A DNA stretch of 64,000 bases, from the NCBI GenBank assembly GCA_963922205.1, contig CAWUHX010000069.1, forward strand, positions 310,001 to 374,000. The letters run 5' to 3'. A program made the position numbers and the translations under genes. The stretch's first letter is position 1; each line of letters opens with the position of its first letter. The notes beneath the pieces are model-generated. The model was given only the letters and a program-made list of their open reading frames with translations. It was not told where the DNA came from and searched no databases. This document shows positions 36,101 to 48,500 of this stretch, one piece after another. This DNA comes from Romanomermis culicivorax (taxonomy: Eukaryota > Nematoda > Enoplea > Mermithida > Mermithidae).

Positions 36101-36753
36101 ACAGTAAATTCGGTGACTGTACGGGGTGGTAATTCTAGTTTCTCATCTAAGTAGGTTCCACCATGAGTCGAAAGGGGGCTATATTCTAGGCCATCACAGG
36201 GTAGTATAACCTTGCCAAATTTGACCTGAGATTTTTGATTGTTGATAGTGTATTCCGAAAATTGACTGAGAAAGTTTTTGCCTAGAAGGATGTCTGCTGT
36301 GCAATCTTTTTGGACATGTACCATTATTGTTTCCTGGATGGTTTGGGCTGTTACTGTAACAAAAGTGGTCACTACAAAGTGAATTGGAAGGTTATTTGCT
36401 GCTTTGGCTTGGACTAATGGGGGTTTCATGTCTAGCTGTAGAATTTGAGCGATTTGGGAGTCAATGAGTGAGTATACAGCGCCAGTGTTGATCGTGCCTT
36501 TTGTAATTAGCTTGCTATTAAGTGTGATTCGAATGTGAGGAGTATGTTTCTCAGGTACATTCTGGGGTGGTTTGTTTGATCCCGATTGATGAATTTGATT
36601 AATGAGTTCGATTGCAGGGGTTCTGGGGGTATCAATATCAACAAGGACGTATTTCTCCTGTGTTTGGGCCCCACGACGATTAGCTAATTCTAAGAGAGCA
36701 TGGCCGAATGATGGGGGAATGGTCTCATGTAAATGTCTGTTGTGTGATGGTAT
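33108..36753 (-). pseudogene. pol: Element D pol: protease, RT, RNase H and integrase
   Basis: Gypsy-type Pol in order protease, RT, RNase H, integrase, ending about 20 bases from the polypurine tract, so nothing follows pol. The frame continues directly from the glycoprotein. The protease active site reads NTGA where C has DTGA, so it is inactive. RT has the YLDD box (about 35225 region) and the blocks EVEQLAAAGVISQS and LPFGLTNAPATFQRLM. RNase H has QTDAS. Integrase has HHCC (HHDSKFTGH, CHPCQ) and the core VDCMGPLP...HCDRGSDF. Breaks: a frameshift near 34500-34620, TAA at 33736-33738 and a further break before 33614. The C-terminal domain carries NGPYTVTNF (GPY/F module). Confidence 0.92.
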
Positions 36754-38510
36754 TTAGTACGCATGTTCATTTGTGGCATGATGCTTTGGAGAGGGGAAAT
36801 ATTTTCGAAGAATGAGAAAAGAATAAAAGACGCCTGCAATGACTACAGTGATAATGGCTAGATTGATGATGATTTGCAGGTGTCCTTTGAGTAAATTATT
36901 TAATCCATCTATGAGGCTTTGGGTAGTGCCGGTGATTACATGTTCTATGCCTTGGCGGGCGCAAGAGAGGGTATTTCCGATTGCTTGGCCACTGCCTGAG
37001 ATCATGTTGTAAACTGTATCTGAGTTAAGAGACATTTGGGCGGTGTAATTGACGAGTTTTTTAATGACATTTTCGAGTGTGTGGGTTTTGTAAATGTATT
37101 GTTTCAAAAAGAGTAAGTTAATTGAAATAGTTGCAAGTTGATCATGAAAAATTGCAGGTGTGTTAAAATGAAAAAGGGAGAAATTTTGGTTCCAGACGAT
37201 TTCTAAGGATAGATTTGTGACATGCGGGGATCCTGTTTCACTGACCCATGTATTATTCTGTTTGTAAAGAGCTACATGCATGTGATGGCAGTCAACGGTT
37301 TGTGAGAAAGGGGTCAAATTATTGCCTCCTGGGTTTGAAAACATGAGTTCGCTGCCTATGAGAATGGGTGAAAGTTTGTAGCATGTTCCATTGATTTTAT
37401 GGTTGTAAATGACTTTAGATGCATTTACTTGTTTACAGGGCCAGACTGTGAGGGCTTCTCCTGTGAATTCTGCTATTATGTCCATTCGCTGTAGGAATGC
37501 ACATGCCCCAAGGGTTGCATCCAGGCGCAAAATTTGCCATACTAGATAAAGGTGACGCTGTGCCTGTCTGCATAATTCACTCAATACGTTTTTGAAATTT
37601 TGAATTTCGAATTCCTGGATTTTGTCTGCTAGATAATTTAGTTTTGTGTTAATCGGTTCAAAATCGTCAAAATTGTAGAGTGTAGTATGAGTTTCATTGG
37701 TTTTTGGGGTTAAAATTGCGTTATGATGTGGGGTGCTTTTGTCTAATTGTACAACAATGCCTTGTTCGGTTATAATGCTGTCTTGGATTTCTGGGCAGTT
37801 GGGGTTCGAAAAGAGTGTATTTTTAACCGAGAATGCAACTTGTAGCTCTTCTATTCGCATGTGGGTTTGCGTGAGTTTGATGGGATGTGTATTTTTGTAT
37901 TCAAAAGGGCATAGATTTTGGAATGCGGTTTCATTCCAGATAATGGACCTGTCGGTTGTTACACAATGTCCTGATGTTGGTTCGCATGACCCTAGGTCAC
38001 CTAATGTACCTGTCATAGATTTTCCACTCAAGATGCTATTTGTCCTATTTCTATGATGACGTTAGTGACTGAAGTACAGTGGTCTGTACAACACCATGTG
38101 TATTCTACACTTAGGGAGTTGTTTGTTGACCAAAATCCTGGTTCAGTTTCGTATAATTTTTGACTGTTGTGTTCTTTGTCTATAATGATTGCCTTACAAA
38201 CATGTGGGGTTAGATTTTGCATTTTGGTTTGGTTGAAGACAATACCTTTTGTGCCAAAAAATCCTGTATTAGTACAAATTTTTTGTTTGCAAACGCTGCA
38301 TTTGTATGCATCTGTAATGTGAGGTTTAGTGGAGGGGATATAGATTTTTCGGAATGTCTGTACCGGTTTGTCTACTGTGGAGGGGGCATGCATGATACAA
38401 GTATTGGTATGCTGATTGAATGACTGCTCAATGAAGTTCCACACATCTGAAATTGGGCACTACACGATGTTGTGATTATTATGCATAAAAATATACAATA
38501 CAATGGCCAA
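36754..38510 (-). pseudogene. env: Element D envelope-like glycoprotein, between gag and pol
   Basis: Envelope-like membrane protein of an endogenous retroelement. Many cysteines (TWCCTDHC, GDLGSC, GHC) and N-glycosylation sites, a glycine-rich membrane-proximal part (GSGQAIGNT, about 36990) and one transmembrane helix near 36810-36880 with a short basic tail. A hydrophobic leader is encoded near 38450-38500 but in another frame. A frameshift lies at about 38030 and a TAA at 36754-36756, where copy C has a glutamate codon. The pattern of a glycine-rich pre-membrane region plus one TM reminds me of class III (gB-like) fusogens such as those of chuviruses; that is by eye only. It would mediate entry; broken here. 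Confidence 0.8.
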
Positions 38511-40254
38511 TAGAACGTGTTATTGGAGGCGGCGGGGTACTGTATATTTTCGTTCTAGGCCGGTTTGGCGTGGCCGCTTTTGGTGTGTTTCGGTTTTGGG
38601 CTGAGGGGCTGGCTGGTTTGCAATCTGAACAGTCTGCAAACTTTAGAAGTTGAGTCATGGGATGGGGTTTGGATTTGCTTACTTGTGGGGATTGGTAGCA
38701 GTGTTTGGCAGGGGCAGAATTGGTAGGGTTTGGGGATCAGGCCCTGGAGGAGGGACAACAAGTTGCGACCTGTTTTCGATGGTTTCGGGGGCAGTGGGCG
38801 CCTTGGTGTCTTGTTTTCGGGGGATCTTGTAGCCTGCCGGTATAGTGGTCGGTGATTTTTCGATTTTGGTGGCTTCGGGCGTGGGGGGTGGTGAAATGGC
38901 GCACCAATTGGGTATGTTCAGGTCGAGGACGTATTCCTCACGACGGTGGTGGGTGTTGGGCATAATTGTTCTTAAAGTAGTTTGAGGGCCCTTAGTTATG
39001 GCGGGTAATGATTAGTAAAATGCAGGGTCATCAATGTCCATGAGGGGTTGGGGTTGCCTGTACTCAATGCAATTTTGAATATTACGACTTTGATGATTTG
39101 GACAGTATCTGCTTGTACGACCTCTCTGCTTGCATAGAAAACATTGAAAATTTGAGTAGGGTTTTGAAATGCAGTTATCAGATCTATGTCCTGTCTGGGA
39201 GCAGTTGATGCATCGGCTTTTACAATCACGGGTACTGTGATTATTACGAAAACAAATTTCACATGATTTTTGTCAGGCTACTGATTTACAATTACGAGCT
39301 ACATGTCCAAGTTGTCCGCACTGAAAGCATGTGGCTTGCCTAGGGGTAGTATTGTTCCTGTAAGCATTATTCCTACTGTAAGTGTTGTTACTGAAATTGT
39401 TGTAGCTACTCTGTTGTGGGGGTTTAGGTTTTTGTTTGATCTGCAACTGTAAATCTTTTACTTGTTGTTCCAACTGATGCAAAAGGTCCTGTTGGTCTGT
39501 ATTTTTGGTTAGGGAAAAGATGGGTTCGGGTTTTGGGGGTATAGATGGAAGGGCGTTGGATTTTAACTCATTTCTAAGGATTTGTTGTTCAATGTAAGCT
39601 GCTTCATCTGACATTTCTTTTAGAGTTGGGAACCGTCTATACTTAATTGCTTCCCTGATTTCATTTTGCATATCTTCTACAAAGAGGGGTTTTATGATCA
39701 TTTCTCGTGCGTCTGTGTTAAAGTTAGGGTAGGCGAGGGTTGTGAGGTGTTCTAGATAAACAAGAATTCAGTTACTGTTTCTTATCGCTTTTGTTTTCTC
39801 TCGCGTAAAAATTGTTGGTGTAGCTCATTATCTCGATTGTTTGGGAAAAAGGCCTGTAATGCTACTTTATACTGCTCGTATGTGTGGGGAGGGTTTTCGG
39901 AATTGGCTAAACTTTTGAATTTTGCTAACGTGGCTCCTCCTAAATGAATCTCTAAACATGCCAACTTTAACTGTACGTCTGTATCTTTCATGCCTTGGAG
40001 TGCCATGAATTGTTCTAATCTTTTATTCCATTCACCAAAATGTTGGGTCACGCCCCTGTGAATACTGTAGGTTTCGCGTAAAAATTATTTGCCATGTTAT
40101 TACGAATGTTTGCTGTTCTTAGATCGTCTATTAGGGTAGGGTTTACTGTATTCTGATTCAATTGTGTGCGTAGGGTACGAAAATGTTCTGAAAATAAATC
40201 GTTTATCTGTTCTCTAACGATTTCTCCTAAATGATCTTGCGTTTGGTGGGTCAT
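38479..40254 (-). pseudogene. gag: Element D gag with four CCHC zinc knuckles
   Basis: Gag starts at MTHQTQDHLGE (40254), but alignable coding sequence extends upstream to about 40490. Core at 40051-39273 (retrotransposon Gag fold: KLACLEIHLGGATLAKF, LRERKQKR). Then four knuckles: CFQCGQLGHVARNC (about 39335-39294), CEICFRNNHSTRDC, a CINCSQTGHRSDNC type, and CFLCKQRGRTSRYC, in which the histidine is replaced. A TGA (39273-39275) separates knuckles 1 and 2. A proline-rich tail (38963-38679) follows that is deleted in C, and the gene ends at TAA 38479-38481. Other breaks lie near 40050 and 39780-39702. It forms the particle and packages RNA. Confidence 0.85.
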
Positions 40255-40482
40255 TCTTGGTTTACGCTGGGATTTCTGCTTAAATGCTTCAATTTTTGCT
40301 TCATGCTGTATTCATTTAAATGTATCGCTTAATGTTTCGTTGGGGGGAATTTCCAGTTTGCTTTCTACCAATACTGTCTTACTGTAGGAAATAGTTACTA
40401 CTGTATTATCTAATGCTTCAAAATGCCCGGATAAGAGTACACCTAATTGGGGGCAGGGAGTTCCAGTGGTTAACGGTATGGT

Positions 40483-40498
40483 ACGGTCACCAAAATAT
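40483..40498 (-). promoter_or_regulatory. Primer binding site region of element D
   Basis: On the minus strand TATTT then TGGTGACCGTACC follows the 5' LTR, equivalent to 42115 onward in C. The primer tRNA is not identified. Confidence 0.55.
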
Positions 40499-41231
40499 GT
40501 GATGACCAGATTTTGTGTGAAGCACTTTACTTTAACCCAATGGACGTTACGGCAGGAACGGCTATAACGGAACGGGGGCGCGGGCGGTACGGCTACGATA
40601 ATACATGAATGGTCGACGGTCGCTTGAACGTCAACAACACAAAATTAGATGGCGCATTTGCTTGCAAATAAAATATGACTCCGTTTAACTGCTTTCGAAA
40701 ACGGTTGCTTGCAAATAAAATGAACGGCGGCGGATCGAAAACGAACAATTACAATAATCTAATAACTAACAAAATCACGCTTTGCTTCTCCTTTTATACG
40801 ACCTCTTTGGCCACTCCCTGGGCGTCGCGGGAGGTCGCGCTTCTGTCCATCTTCTTTGGCCAATCCTCGCTTCCTGCTTCGCTTTCTATGCTTACTTAGT
40901 CACTCCTCTAATGCTTTCCTGGTACTGTATGCTTTTCGTGCTTCGCTTTGCTTTCTATGGTGGGCTTAGCCACACCTCTGTGCTTCTGTGCATGCTTCCT
41001 GTATCTGTTTCGCTGAATACACATGTTTTGTGGGGCCGTCACTACCGTTACACTTGAGACTACTGTCTGGCAGGGCTTTTACGTATTTTACTGTGTGCAA
41101 GTGTTGTTTATGATTTTTACAGGGGATTACGGTAGCTGTGGAATGTGTAGTTTAGTGTAGGTTCTAGGGAACCAGCTGCCGTTTGTGCAAATTAATTGGG
41201 GCATCTTAATTGGGCTACCGGGGTGTGAACG
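40499..41231 (-). repeat. 5' LTR of element D, inner part (split by insertion of C)
   Basis: LTR in minus orientation from TGTGAT (mutated TGTAAC end) to GTGTGAACG, where element C interrupts it. The remainder continues at 50079. The minus-strand TATA-like GTATAAAAG lies near 40790. Confidence 0.85.
41228..41231. repeat. Target-site duplication of element C, left copy (AACG)
   Basis: AACG at 41228-41231 and again at 50075-50078. Removing C and one copy restores GTGAACGGATCAAA, as in the uninterrupted D 3' LTR near 32917. Confidence 0.92.
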
Positions 41232-42109
41232 TGTAATGTACCTGCTAAAGCAGTACTGTAAATATGTAGCATACTGTATGTGATAGACATTTATTAGATA
41301 TTATTTCATTTTCATATTTTATCGTCTCAAGGGTGTCTGGGATTCACACCCAAACATTCCTACAAAATTACCTGAAGTACTTTATTTTGATCCGTTCACA
41401 CCCTGGTAGCCCAATTAAGATGCCCCAATTAATTTGCACAAACGGCAGCTGTTCCCCTAGAACCTACACTAAACTACACATTCCACAGCTACCGTAATCC
41501 CCCCCTAAAAATTGTAAACAACACCTGCACACAGTAAAATACGTAGAAGCCCCGCCAGACAGTAGTCTCAAGTGTAACGGTAGCGGCGGCCCCACAAAAC
41601 ATGTGTATACAGAGAAACCGATACAGGAAGCATGCACAGAAGCACAGAGGTGTGGCCAAGCCCACCGTAGAAAGCAAGTGAAGCACGAAAAGCATACAGT
41701 ACCAGGAAAGCATTAGAAAGGCGTAACTAAGAAAGCATAAAAAGCGTAGCAGGAAGCGAAGATTGGCGGAAGAAGATGGATAGAAGCTCGACCTCCCGCG
41801 ACGCCCAGGGAGTGGCCAAAACGTCCTATAAAAGAAGAAGCAAAGCGTGATTTAGTTAGTTATTATTTTGTGAATTTTGATCCGCCGCCCTTCGTTTTTA
41901 TTTGCAAGCAACCGTCTTCGAAAGCAATTAAACGGCGTCGTATATTTTATTTGCAAGCAACCCCGCCGTCCCTTTTTGTTATTCGACGTTCAAGCAACGG
42001 TCGATCTTTCGTGTATTATCGCCCGTATTGTACTGCCCGCACATCTTTGTTCCCATCGTATCGACCGTTGGTTAGAAGTAAAGTACCTCACACAAATCTG
42101 GTCGTTACA
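41232..42109 (+). repeat. 5' LTR of element C
   Basis: 878 bases, TGTAATG...GTCGTTACA. TATAAAAG at 41827-41834 is a likely core promoter. I count about six differences from the 3' LTR in the first 190 bases. Confidence 0.93.
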
Positions 42110-42114
42110 TATTT

Positions 42115-42130
42115 TGGTGACCGTACTGTA
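42115..42130 (+). promoter_or_regulatory. Primer binding site of element C
   Basis: TGGTGACCGTACTG begins five bases after the LTR; TGG matches the CCA end of a tRNA. Primer tRNA not identified. Confidence 0.6.
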
Positions 42131-43730
42131 CCGTTAACCACTGGAACTCCCTGCCCCCAATTAGGTGTACTCTTATCCGGGCATTTAGAAGCATTAGATA
42201 ATACAGTAGTAATCATTTCCTACAGTAAGACAGTATTCGTAGAAAGCAAACTGGAAATCTCCTCCAACGAAACATTAAGCAATACATTTAAACGAATCCA
42301 GCGTGAAGCAAAAATTGAAGCATTTTAGCATAAATCCCAGCCTAAACCAAGAATGACCCACAAAACACAAGATCATTTAGGAGAAATCGTTAGAGAACAG
42401 ATAAACGATTTATTTTCAGAACATTTTCGTACCCTATGCACACAATTGAATCAGAATACAGTAAACCCTACCCTAATAGACGATTTAAGAACAGCAAACA
42501 TTCGTAATAACATAGCAAATAATTTTTACGCAAAACCTACAGTATTCACGGGTGGCGTGACCCAACATTTCGGTGAATAGAACAAAAGATTAGAACAATT
42601 CATGGCACTCCAAGGCATGAAAGATACAGACGTACAGTTAAAGTTGGCATGTTTAGAAATTCATTTAGGAGGAGCCGCGTTAGCCAAATTCAAAAGTTTA
42701 GCCAATTCTCAAAACCCTCCCCACACATACGAGCAGTATAAAGTTGCATTACAGGCATTTTTCCCAAACAATACAGATAATGAGCTACATCAACAATTTT
42801 TACACGAGAGAAAACAAAAGAGATCAGAAACAGTAACTGAATTCTTATTTGATCTAGAACATCTCGCAACCCTCGCCTACCCTAACTTTAACACAGACGC
42901 ACGAGAAATGATCATAAAACCCCTCTTTGTAGAAGGCATGCAAATTGAAATCAGGGAAGCAATTAAGTATAGAAGGTTCGCAACTCTAAAAGAAATGTCA
43001 GAGGAAGCAGCTTACATTGAACAGCAAATCCTTAGAAATGAGTTAAAATCCAACCTCCTTCCATTTATACCCCCAAAACCCAAACCCATCTTTTCTCTAA
43101 CCAAAAACACAGACCAACAAGACCTTTTGCATCAGTTAGAACAACAAGTAAAAGATTTACAGTTGCAGATCAAACAAAAACCTCAACCCCCACAACAGAG
43201 TAGCTACAACAATTTCACTAACAATACTTTCAGCAGGAATAATGCTTACAGGAACAATACCACCCCTAGCCAACCCACATGCTTCCAGTGTGGACAAATT
43301 GGACACGTAGCTCGTAATTGTAAATCAGTAGGCACCCGAAAATCATGTAATCTGTTTTCGTAATAATCACAGTACGCGTGATTGTAAAAGCCGATGCATC
43401 CACTGCTCCCAAACAGGACATAGATCTGATAACTGCCTTTCCAAACCCTACTCAAATTTTCAATGTTTTATATGCAAGCAGAGAGGTCATACAAGCAGGT
43501 ACTGTCCAAATCAGCAGAGTCGTAATATTCAAAATTGCATTGAGTACAGGCTACCCCAACCCCTCATGGACATTGATGACCCCGCATTTTACTCAAAATT
43601 ACCCGCCATAACTAACGGTCCCCAGACTACTTTAGGAACCATTATGCCCACTACCCAGAAAAAACACAGTGCCCTGCCGCCTCCACTAAAACATTCTATT
43701 GGCCGATGTTTTGTATTTTTCTTTGTATAA
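42131..43730 (+). pseudogene. gag: Element C gag with four CCHC zinc knuckles (broken)
   Basis: First ATG at 42353 (MTHKTQDHLGE). D shows the coding frame extending about 70 codons upstream (from about 42115), so a non-ATG or more upstream start is possible. In C a TAG at 42327 separates this leader. The core runs 42353-43363 with a TAG at 42578-42580. Knuckle 1 (CFQCGQIGHVARNC) is at about 43281-43322. A two-base loss near 43345 breaks the frame. Knuckles 2-4 (...CFRNNHSTRDC, CIHCSQTGHRSDNC, CFICKQRGHTSRYC) follow to about 43525. A deletion relative to D removes about 360 bases of proline-rich tail. Stop TAA 43728-43730 overlaps the glycoprotein start. Confidence 0.87.
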
Positions 43731-45588
43731 TAATCCCGACATCGTGTAGTGCCCAATTTCAGATGTGTGGAATTTCATTGAGTGGTCACTCAGTCAGCAT
43801 ACCAAAACTTGTATCATGCATGCCCCCTTCCACAGTAGACAAACCCATACAGACATTCCGAAATATCTATTACCCCTCCACTAAACCTCACATAACAGAG
43901 GCATACAAATGCAGTGTTCGCAAACGCAAAATTTGTACTAATACAGGATTTTTTGGATCAAAAGTATTGTCTTCGACCAAACCGAAATGCAAAATCTAAC
44001 CCCCCATGTTTGTAAGGCAATTGTTATAGACAAAGAACACAACGGTCAAAAATTAGACGAAACCCAACCAGGATTTTGGTCAACAAACAACTCCCTAAGC
44101 GTAGAATACACATGGTGTTGTACAGACCATTGTACCTCGGTCACTAACCTCATCATTGAAATAGGACAAATAGCATCTTGGAATGGAAAATCTATGACAG
44201 GTCCAGTAGGTGACCTGGGGTCATGCAAACCGACATCAGGTCATTGTGTCACAGCTGACGGATCCATTATCTGGAATGAAACAGCATTTGAAAACTTATG
44301 TCCCTTCGAATACAAAAACACACATCCCATCAAACTCACACAAACCTACATGATAATAGAAGGACTACAAGGTGCATTTTCAGTTAAAAACACACTCTTT
44401 TCGAACCCCAATTGCCCAAAAATCCAAGACAGCATTCTAACCGAACAAGGCATTATTGTACAATTAGACGAAAGCACCCCACATCGTAACGCATTTTTAA
44501 CCCCAAAAACCAACGAAACTCATACTACACTCTATGATTTTGATGATTTTGAACCCATTAACGCGAAACTAAATTATCTAGCAGACGAAATCCAGGAATT
44601 CGAAATTAAAAATTTCAAAAACATATGGAGTGAATTATGCAGACAGGCACAGCGTCACCTTGATCTCGTATGGCAAATTTTGCACCTTGATGCAACCCTT
44701 GGGGCGCCTGCATTCCTACAGCGAACTGACATCATAGCAGAATTCACAGGAGAAGCCCTCACAGTCTGGCCCTGCAAGGAAGTAAATGCATCTAAAATCT
44801 TTTATAACCACAAAATCAACCAAACATGCTACAAACTTTTGCCCATTCTCGTAGGAACCAAACTCATGTTTTCGAATCCAGGAGGCAATGATTTGACCCT
44901 TTTTTCACAAACCATTGACTGCCATCACATGCATGTAGCCCTTTACAAACAGAATAATACATGGGTCAGTGAAACAGGATCCCCACATGTCACAAATTTA
45001 CCTTTAGAAATTGTCTGGAACCAAAATTTCTCCCTTTTCCATTTTGATACACCCACCATTTTTCATGATCAACTTGCAACTATTTCAACCAACTTACTCT
45101 TTTTGAAACAATACATTTACAAAACTCACACAATCGAAAATGTTGTCAAAAAACTCGTCAATTACACCGCCCAAATGTCTCTCAATTCTGATACAGTTTA
45201 CAACATGATCTCAGGCACTGGCCAAGCACTTGGAAATACCCTCTCTGGCGCCGGTCAAGGCATAGAACATGTAATAACCGGTACCACCCAAAGTCTCACG
45301 GATGGATTAATTAATTTGCTCAAAGGACCCCTACAAATCATTATCAATCTAGCCATCATTACTGTAGTTATTGCAGGCGTCTTTTATTCTTTTCTCATTC
45401 TTCAAAAATATTTCCCCTCACTCAAGCATCATGCCACACATGAACATGCGTATGAAATACCATCAAACAACAGACATCTACATGAGACCATCCCCCCATC
45501 ATTCGGCCATGCTCTCTTAGAATTAGCTAATCGTCATGGGGCACAAATGCAGCAGAAATACATCCTTGTCAATGTTGATACCCCCTGA
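43706..45588 (+). pseudogene. env: Element C envelope-like glycoprotein, between gag and pol
   Basis: ATG 43706 opens a hydrophobic leader (MFCIFLCIIIPTSCSA, signal-peptide-like) that overlaps the gag end. The main frame is 43987-45588. About a dozen NxS/T sites, paired cysteines, a glycine-rich stretch before the membrane (GTGQALGNT, near 45220) and a transmembrane helix (about 45345-45410) followed by a roughly 60-residue tail. Breaks: a one-base gain near 43832 and a frame change near 43970-43990. It ends at TGA 45586-45588, where D has an arginine codon, and protease follows in the same frame. This is a virus-like entry protein of an endogenous element, type unassigned; a class III fusogen is a guess. 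Confidence 0.82.
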
Positions 45589-48500
45589 ACTCCTGCAATC
45601 GAACTCATTAATCAAATTCACCAATCTGCATCAAACAAGCCACCCCAAAATGTACCTGAGAAGCATACCCCTCATATTCCAATCACACTTAACGGCAAAT
45701 TAATCACAAAAGGCATGATTGACACTGGCGCAGTCTACTCACTCATTGATTCACAGATCTCTCAACTTTTACAGTTAGACATGGAACCCCTGCTAGTCCA
45801 AGCAAAATCAGCAAATAATCTCCCGATTCACTTTGTAGGGACCACTTTCGTCACAGTGACAGCCCAAACGATCCAGGAAACAATCATAGTCCATGTCCAA
45901 AAAGATTGCACAGCAGACATCTTTCTAGGCAAAAACTTTCTCAGTTGATTTTCGGAATATACTATCAACAATCAGAAATCTCAGGTCAAATTTGGCAATG
46001 TAATACTACCTTGTGACGGCCTAGAATACAGCCCACTTTCGACCCGTGGTGGAACTTATTTAGACGAGAAATTAGAATTACCACCCCATACAGTAACCGA
46101 ATTTACTGTCCCCTTACCCAAATCGTACTTACAGGTCAAACAGCTTGAATTCACCCTGAAACCCAAGCAGAATCCTAAAGTCCATTTCGCAGCTTGTATA
46201 TCTGAAAAACAGTCGCATACGCACATCAGTCCTAAACACACAAGAAACAGCCCAAACTCTTTACCCTGGAAAATGCATCGGTACAGTCTCCTGTTACATT
46301 CCAAAATGAAATGCTCCCGCTAATGTAACCCCCTCAACGCAAAACCAGCCCAATTGTTTTGATACATTCACATGGTTAAAAGAAAATGTTAATTTAGCCT
46401 CCAGTGACCTGACAGAAGCAGAAAAAATGCAACTCCTACGAGCCCTATCGAAGTACCCTACATTATATGCTAAATCCAAAATTGACGTGGGTAGAACCAC
46501 CCTTGTTTCACATACAATTGACACCAATGGCTCCCAACCTGTAGGTAGACAACTTTATCTGACTTCCCCAAAAGAAAAGCAAATCATACAAGCAGAAGTT
46601 GAGCAACTCGCAGCAGCAGGTGTCATAAGCCAAAGCAATTCTCCATGGTGTACCAACACAGTTTTAGTTCCCAAAAAAGATGGAGGCCATCATTTATGCA
46701 TTGATTTTAGAGGCCTCAATAAAGTAACCAAAAAAGATACATATCCCCTGCCCCACATAAATGAAATTCTCGACACCCTCCGTGGAATGAAATATTTTAC
46801 GTCCCTTGACCAATCCAATGCATATTATTCCATTCCCATAGCACAAGCAGACAGAGGAAAAATGGCCTTTAATTGCTCAGCCGGCCAGTATCAATTCAAC
46901 TATCTCCCCTTTGGACTCACCAATGCTCCAGCCACATTCCAAAGGCTAATGGATGCTATTCTTTCGGGACTCCAATGGAACACATGCTTTGTCTATCTCG
47001 ACGATGTTTTAGTCTTCGCAGATTCCCATGCCCAAATGCTGGAATGTTTAAACACTAATCTTGCCAGATTCTCACAAGCAGGCCTTAAGCTAAACATTCA
47101 AAAATGCAAATTCTGCCAACCCCAAGTCCAATACTTAGGCCAAGTCATTTCTCAACAAGGCATTTCACCAGATCCCCATAAGGTACAGGCCATCTGTGAC
47201 ATACCCACACCCAAATGTTCAAAAGAAGTTAAGTCATTCCTTGGCCTACCCTCGTATTATTGCAGATTCATCCCAAATTGCTCCCAAGTTTCCAGCCCAC
47301 TCACAGCTCTACTCAAAAAGCATTCGGAATTTTCCTGGCGCCCCGAACAGCAAAACGCATTCACCAAGCTAAAAGAATTACTCATTCATGCCCCAATACT
47401 GCAGCATCCCGATTTCACAAAACTGTTTATTCTGCAAACTGATGCCTCAAAACTCAGAATCGGCGCCATTCTCAGTCAGCTAGATAGTAAAGGTCAAGAT
47501 CGCCCCATTGCTTTTGGGAGCCGCACATTGAAACCCGCAGAACGCAACTACCCGATAACTGAGTTGGAAACCCTTGCAGTAGTTGAGTTTGTCAAGTATT
47601 TCCGCCCCTATCTTCTCCAGCAACATGTTATTGTACATACCGACCATACAGCAGTTCAGGCAGTTTTACAAAAGGAAAACCCGTCCCACCGCATTGCCCC
47701 TTGGGGATTAGCCCTCTCTGGTATTCAGCTAGACATTCGACCTAAGAAAGGCACTGCTAACTGCAATGCAGATGCAGTCTCTCAATTCCCCTCACATACA
47801 GCGAAGCAATCCTTTGACATTGAGCAACTCGAAACCTGCCCCAAAATATCAACAATCAATTCTGTTCTTGAGGCCAAAGCAACTGAACAAGAAGAGCAAC
47901 AGAAACATTTCGCGGAACTCCAACGCACTGATCCAACTGTCAAAAGCATTTTAGCAAAAGTCCCCCAAAAACACCCCCTTACCCTGATCAAATTCGCAGT
48001 GCATCAAAACATCCTCTTTCGTATAGTCGACAAACAGGCAAAACTATACATTCCCAAGTCACAAGTCCAGCATCTCATAACCTCACATCATGACACCAAA
48101 TTCACAGGTCATTTTGCAGCCAGGAAAACTTTACACTTGCTCAGACAAAAATATTTTTGGCCCCAAATGAGCCCTGATATCAAACGTTACTGCAAAACTT
48201 GCCACCCATGTCAGACACAGAAAGCTCTCCGGCACAAAGTGCATGCAAATTTGGTACCAATTCAGCTGACTAGCCCATTTGATAGAGTCGGTGATGATTG
48301 CATGGGACCGTTACCCCTCACTGAAGACGGCAACCGATTCATTGTCGTTTTCATCGATTATTTCACAAAGTATGTAGAGGCATTCCCAACTCCTGACATC
48401 ACTGCAGCCACTATCGCCAAGTTATTCGTAACCAAAATTGTTTGCCGTCATGGGTCCCCAAAAATCATCCATTGTGATCGTGGCTCCGATTTTGTATCCG

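Noticed and set aside
38679-38963. Separate small gene between gag and the glycoprotein in D
   Set aside because: A proline-rich continuation of Gag after a stop; C has lost it by deletion.
41870-42328. Separate gene starting in the LTR of C
   Set aside because: Most of it is LTR; the last 70 codons align with the upstream extension of the D Gag frame.
43378-43611. Independent ORF between gag and the glycoprotein in C
   Set aside because: It is an out-of-frame reading of the gag zinc-knuckle region; knuckles 2-4 are encoded in the neighbouring frame.
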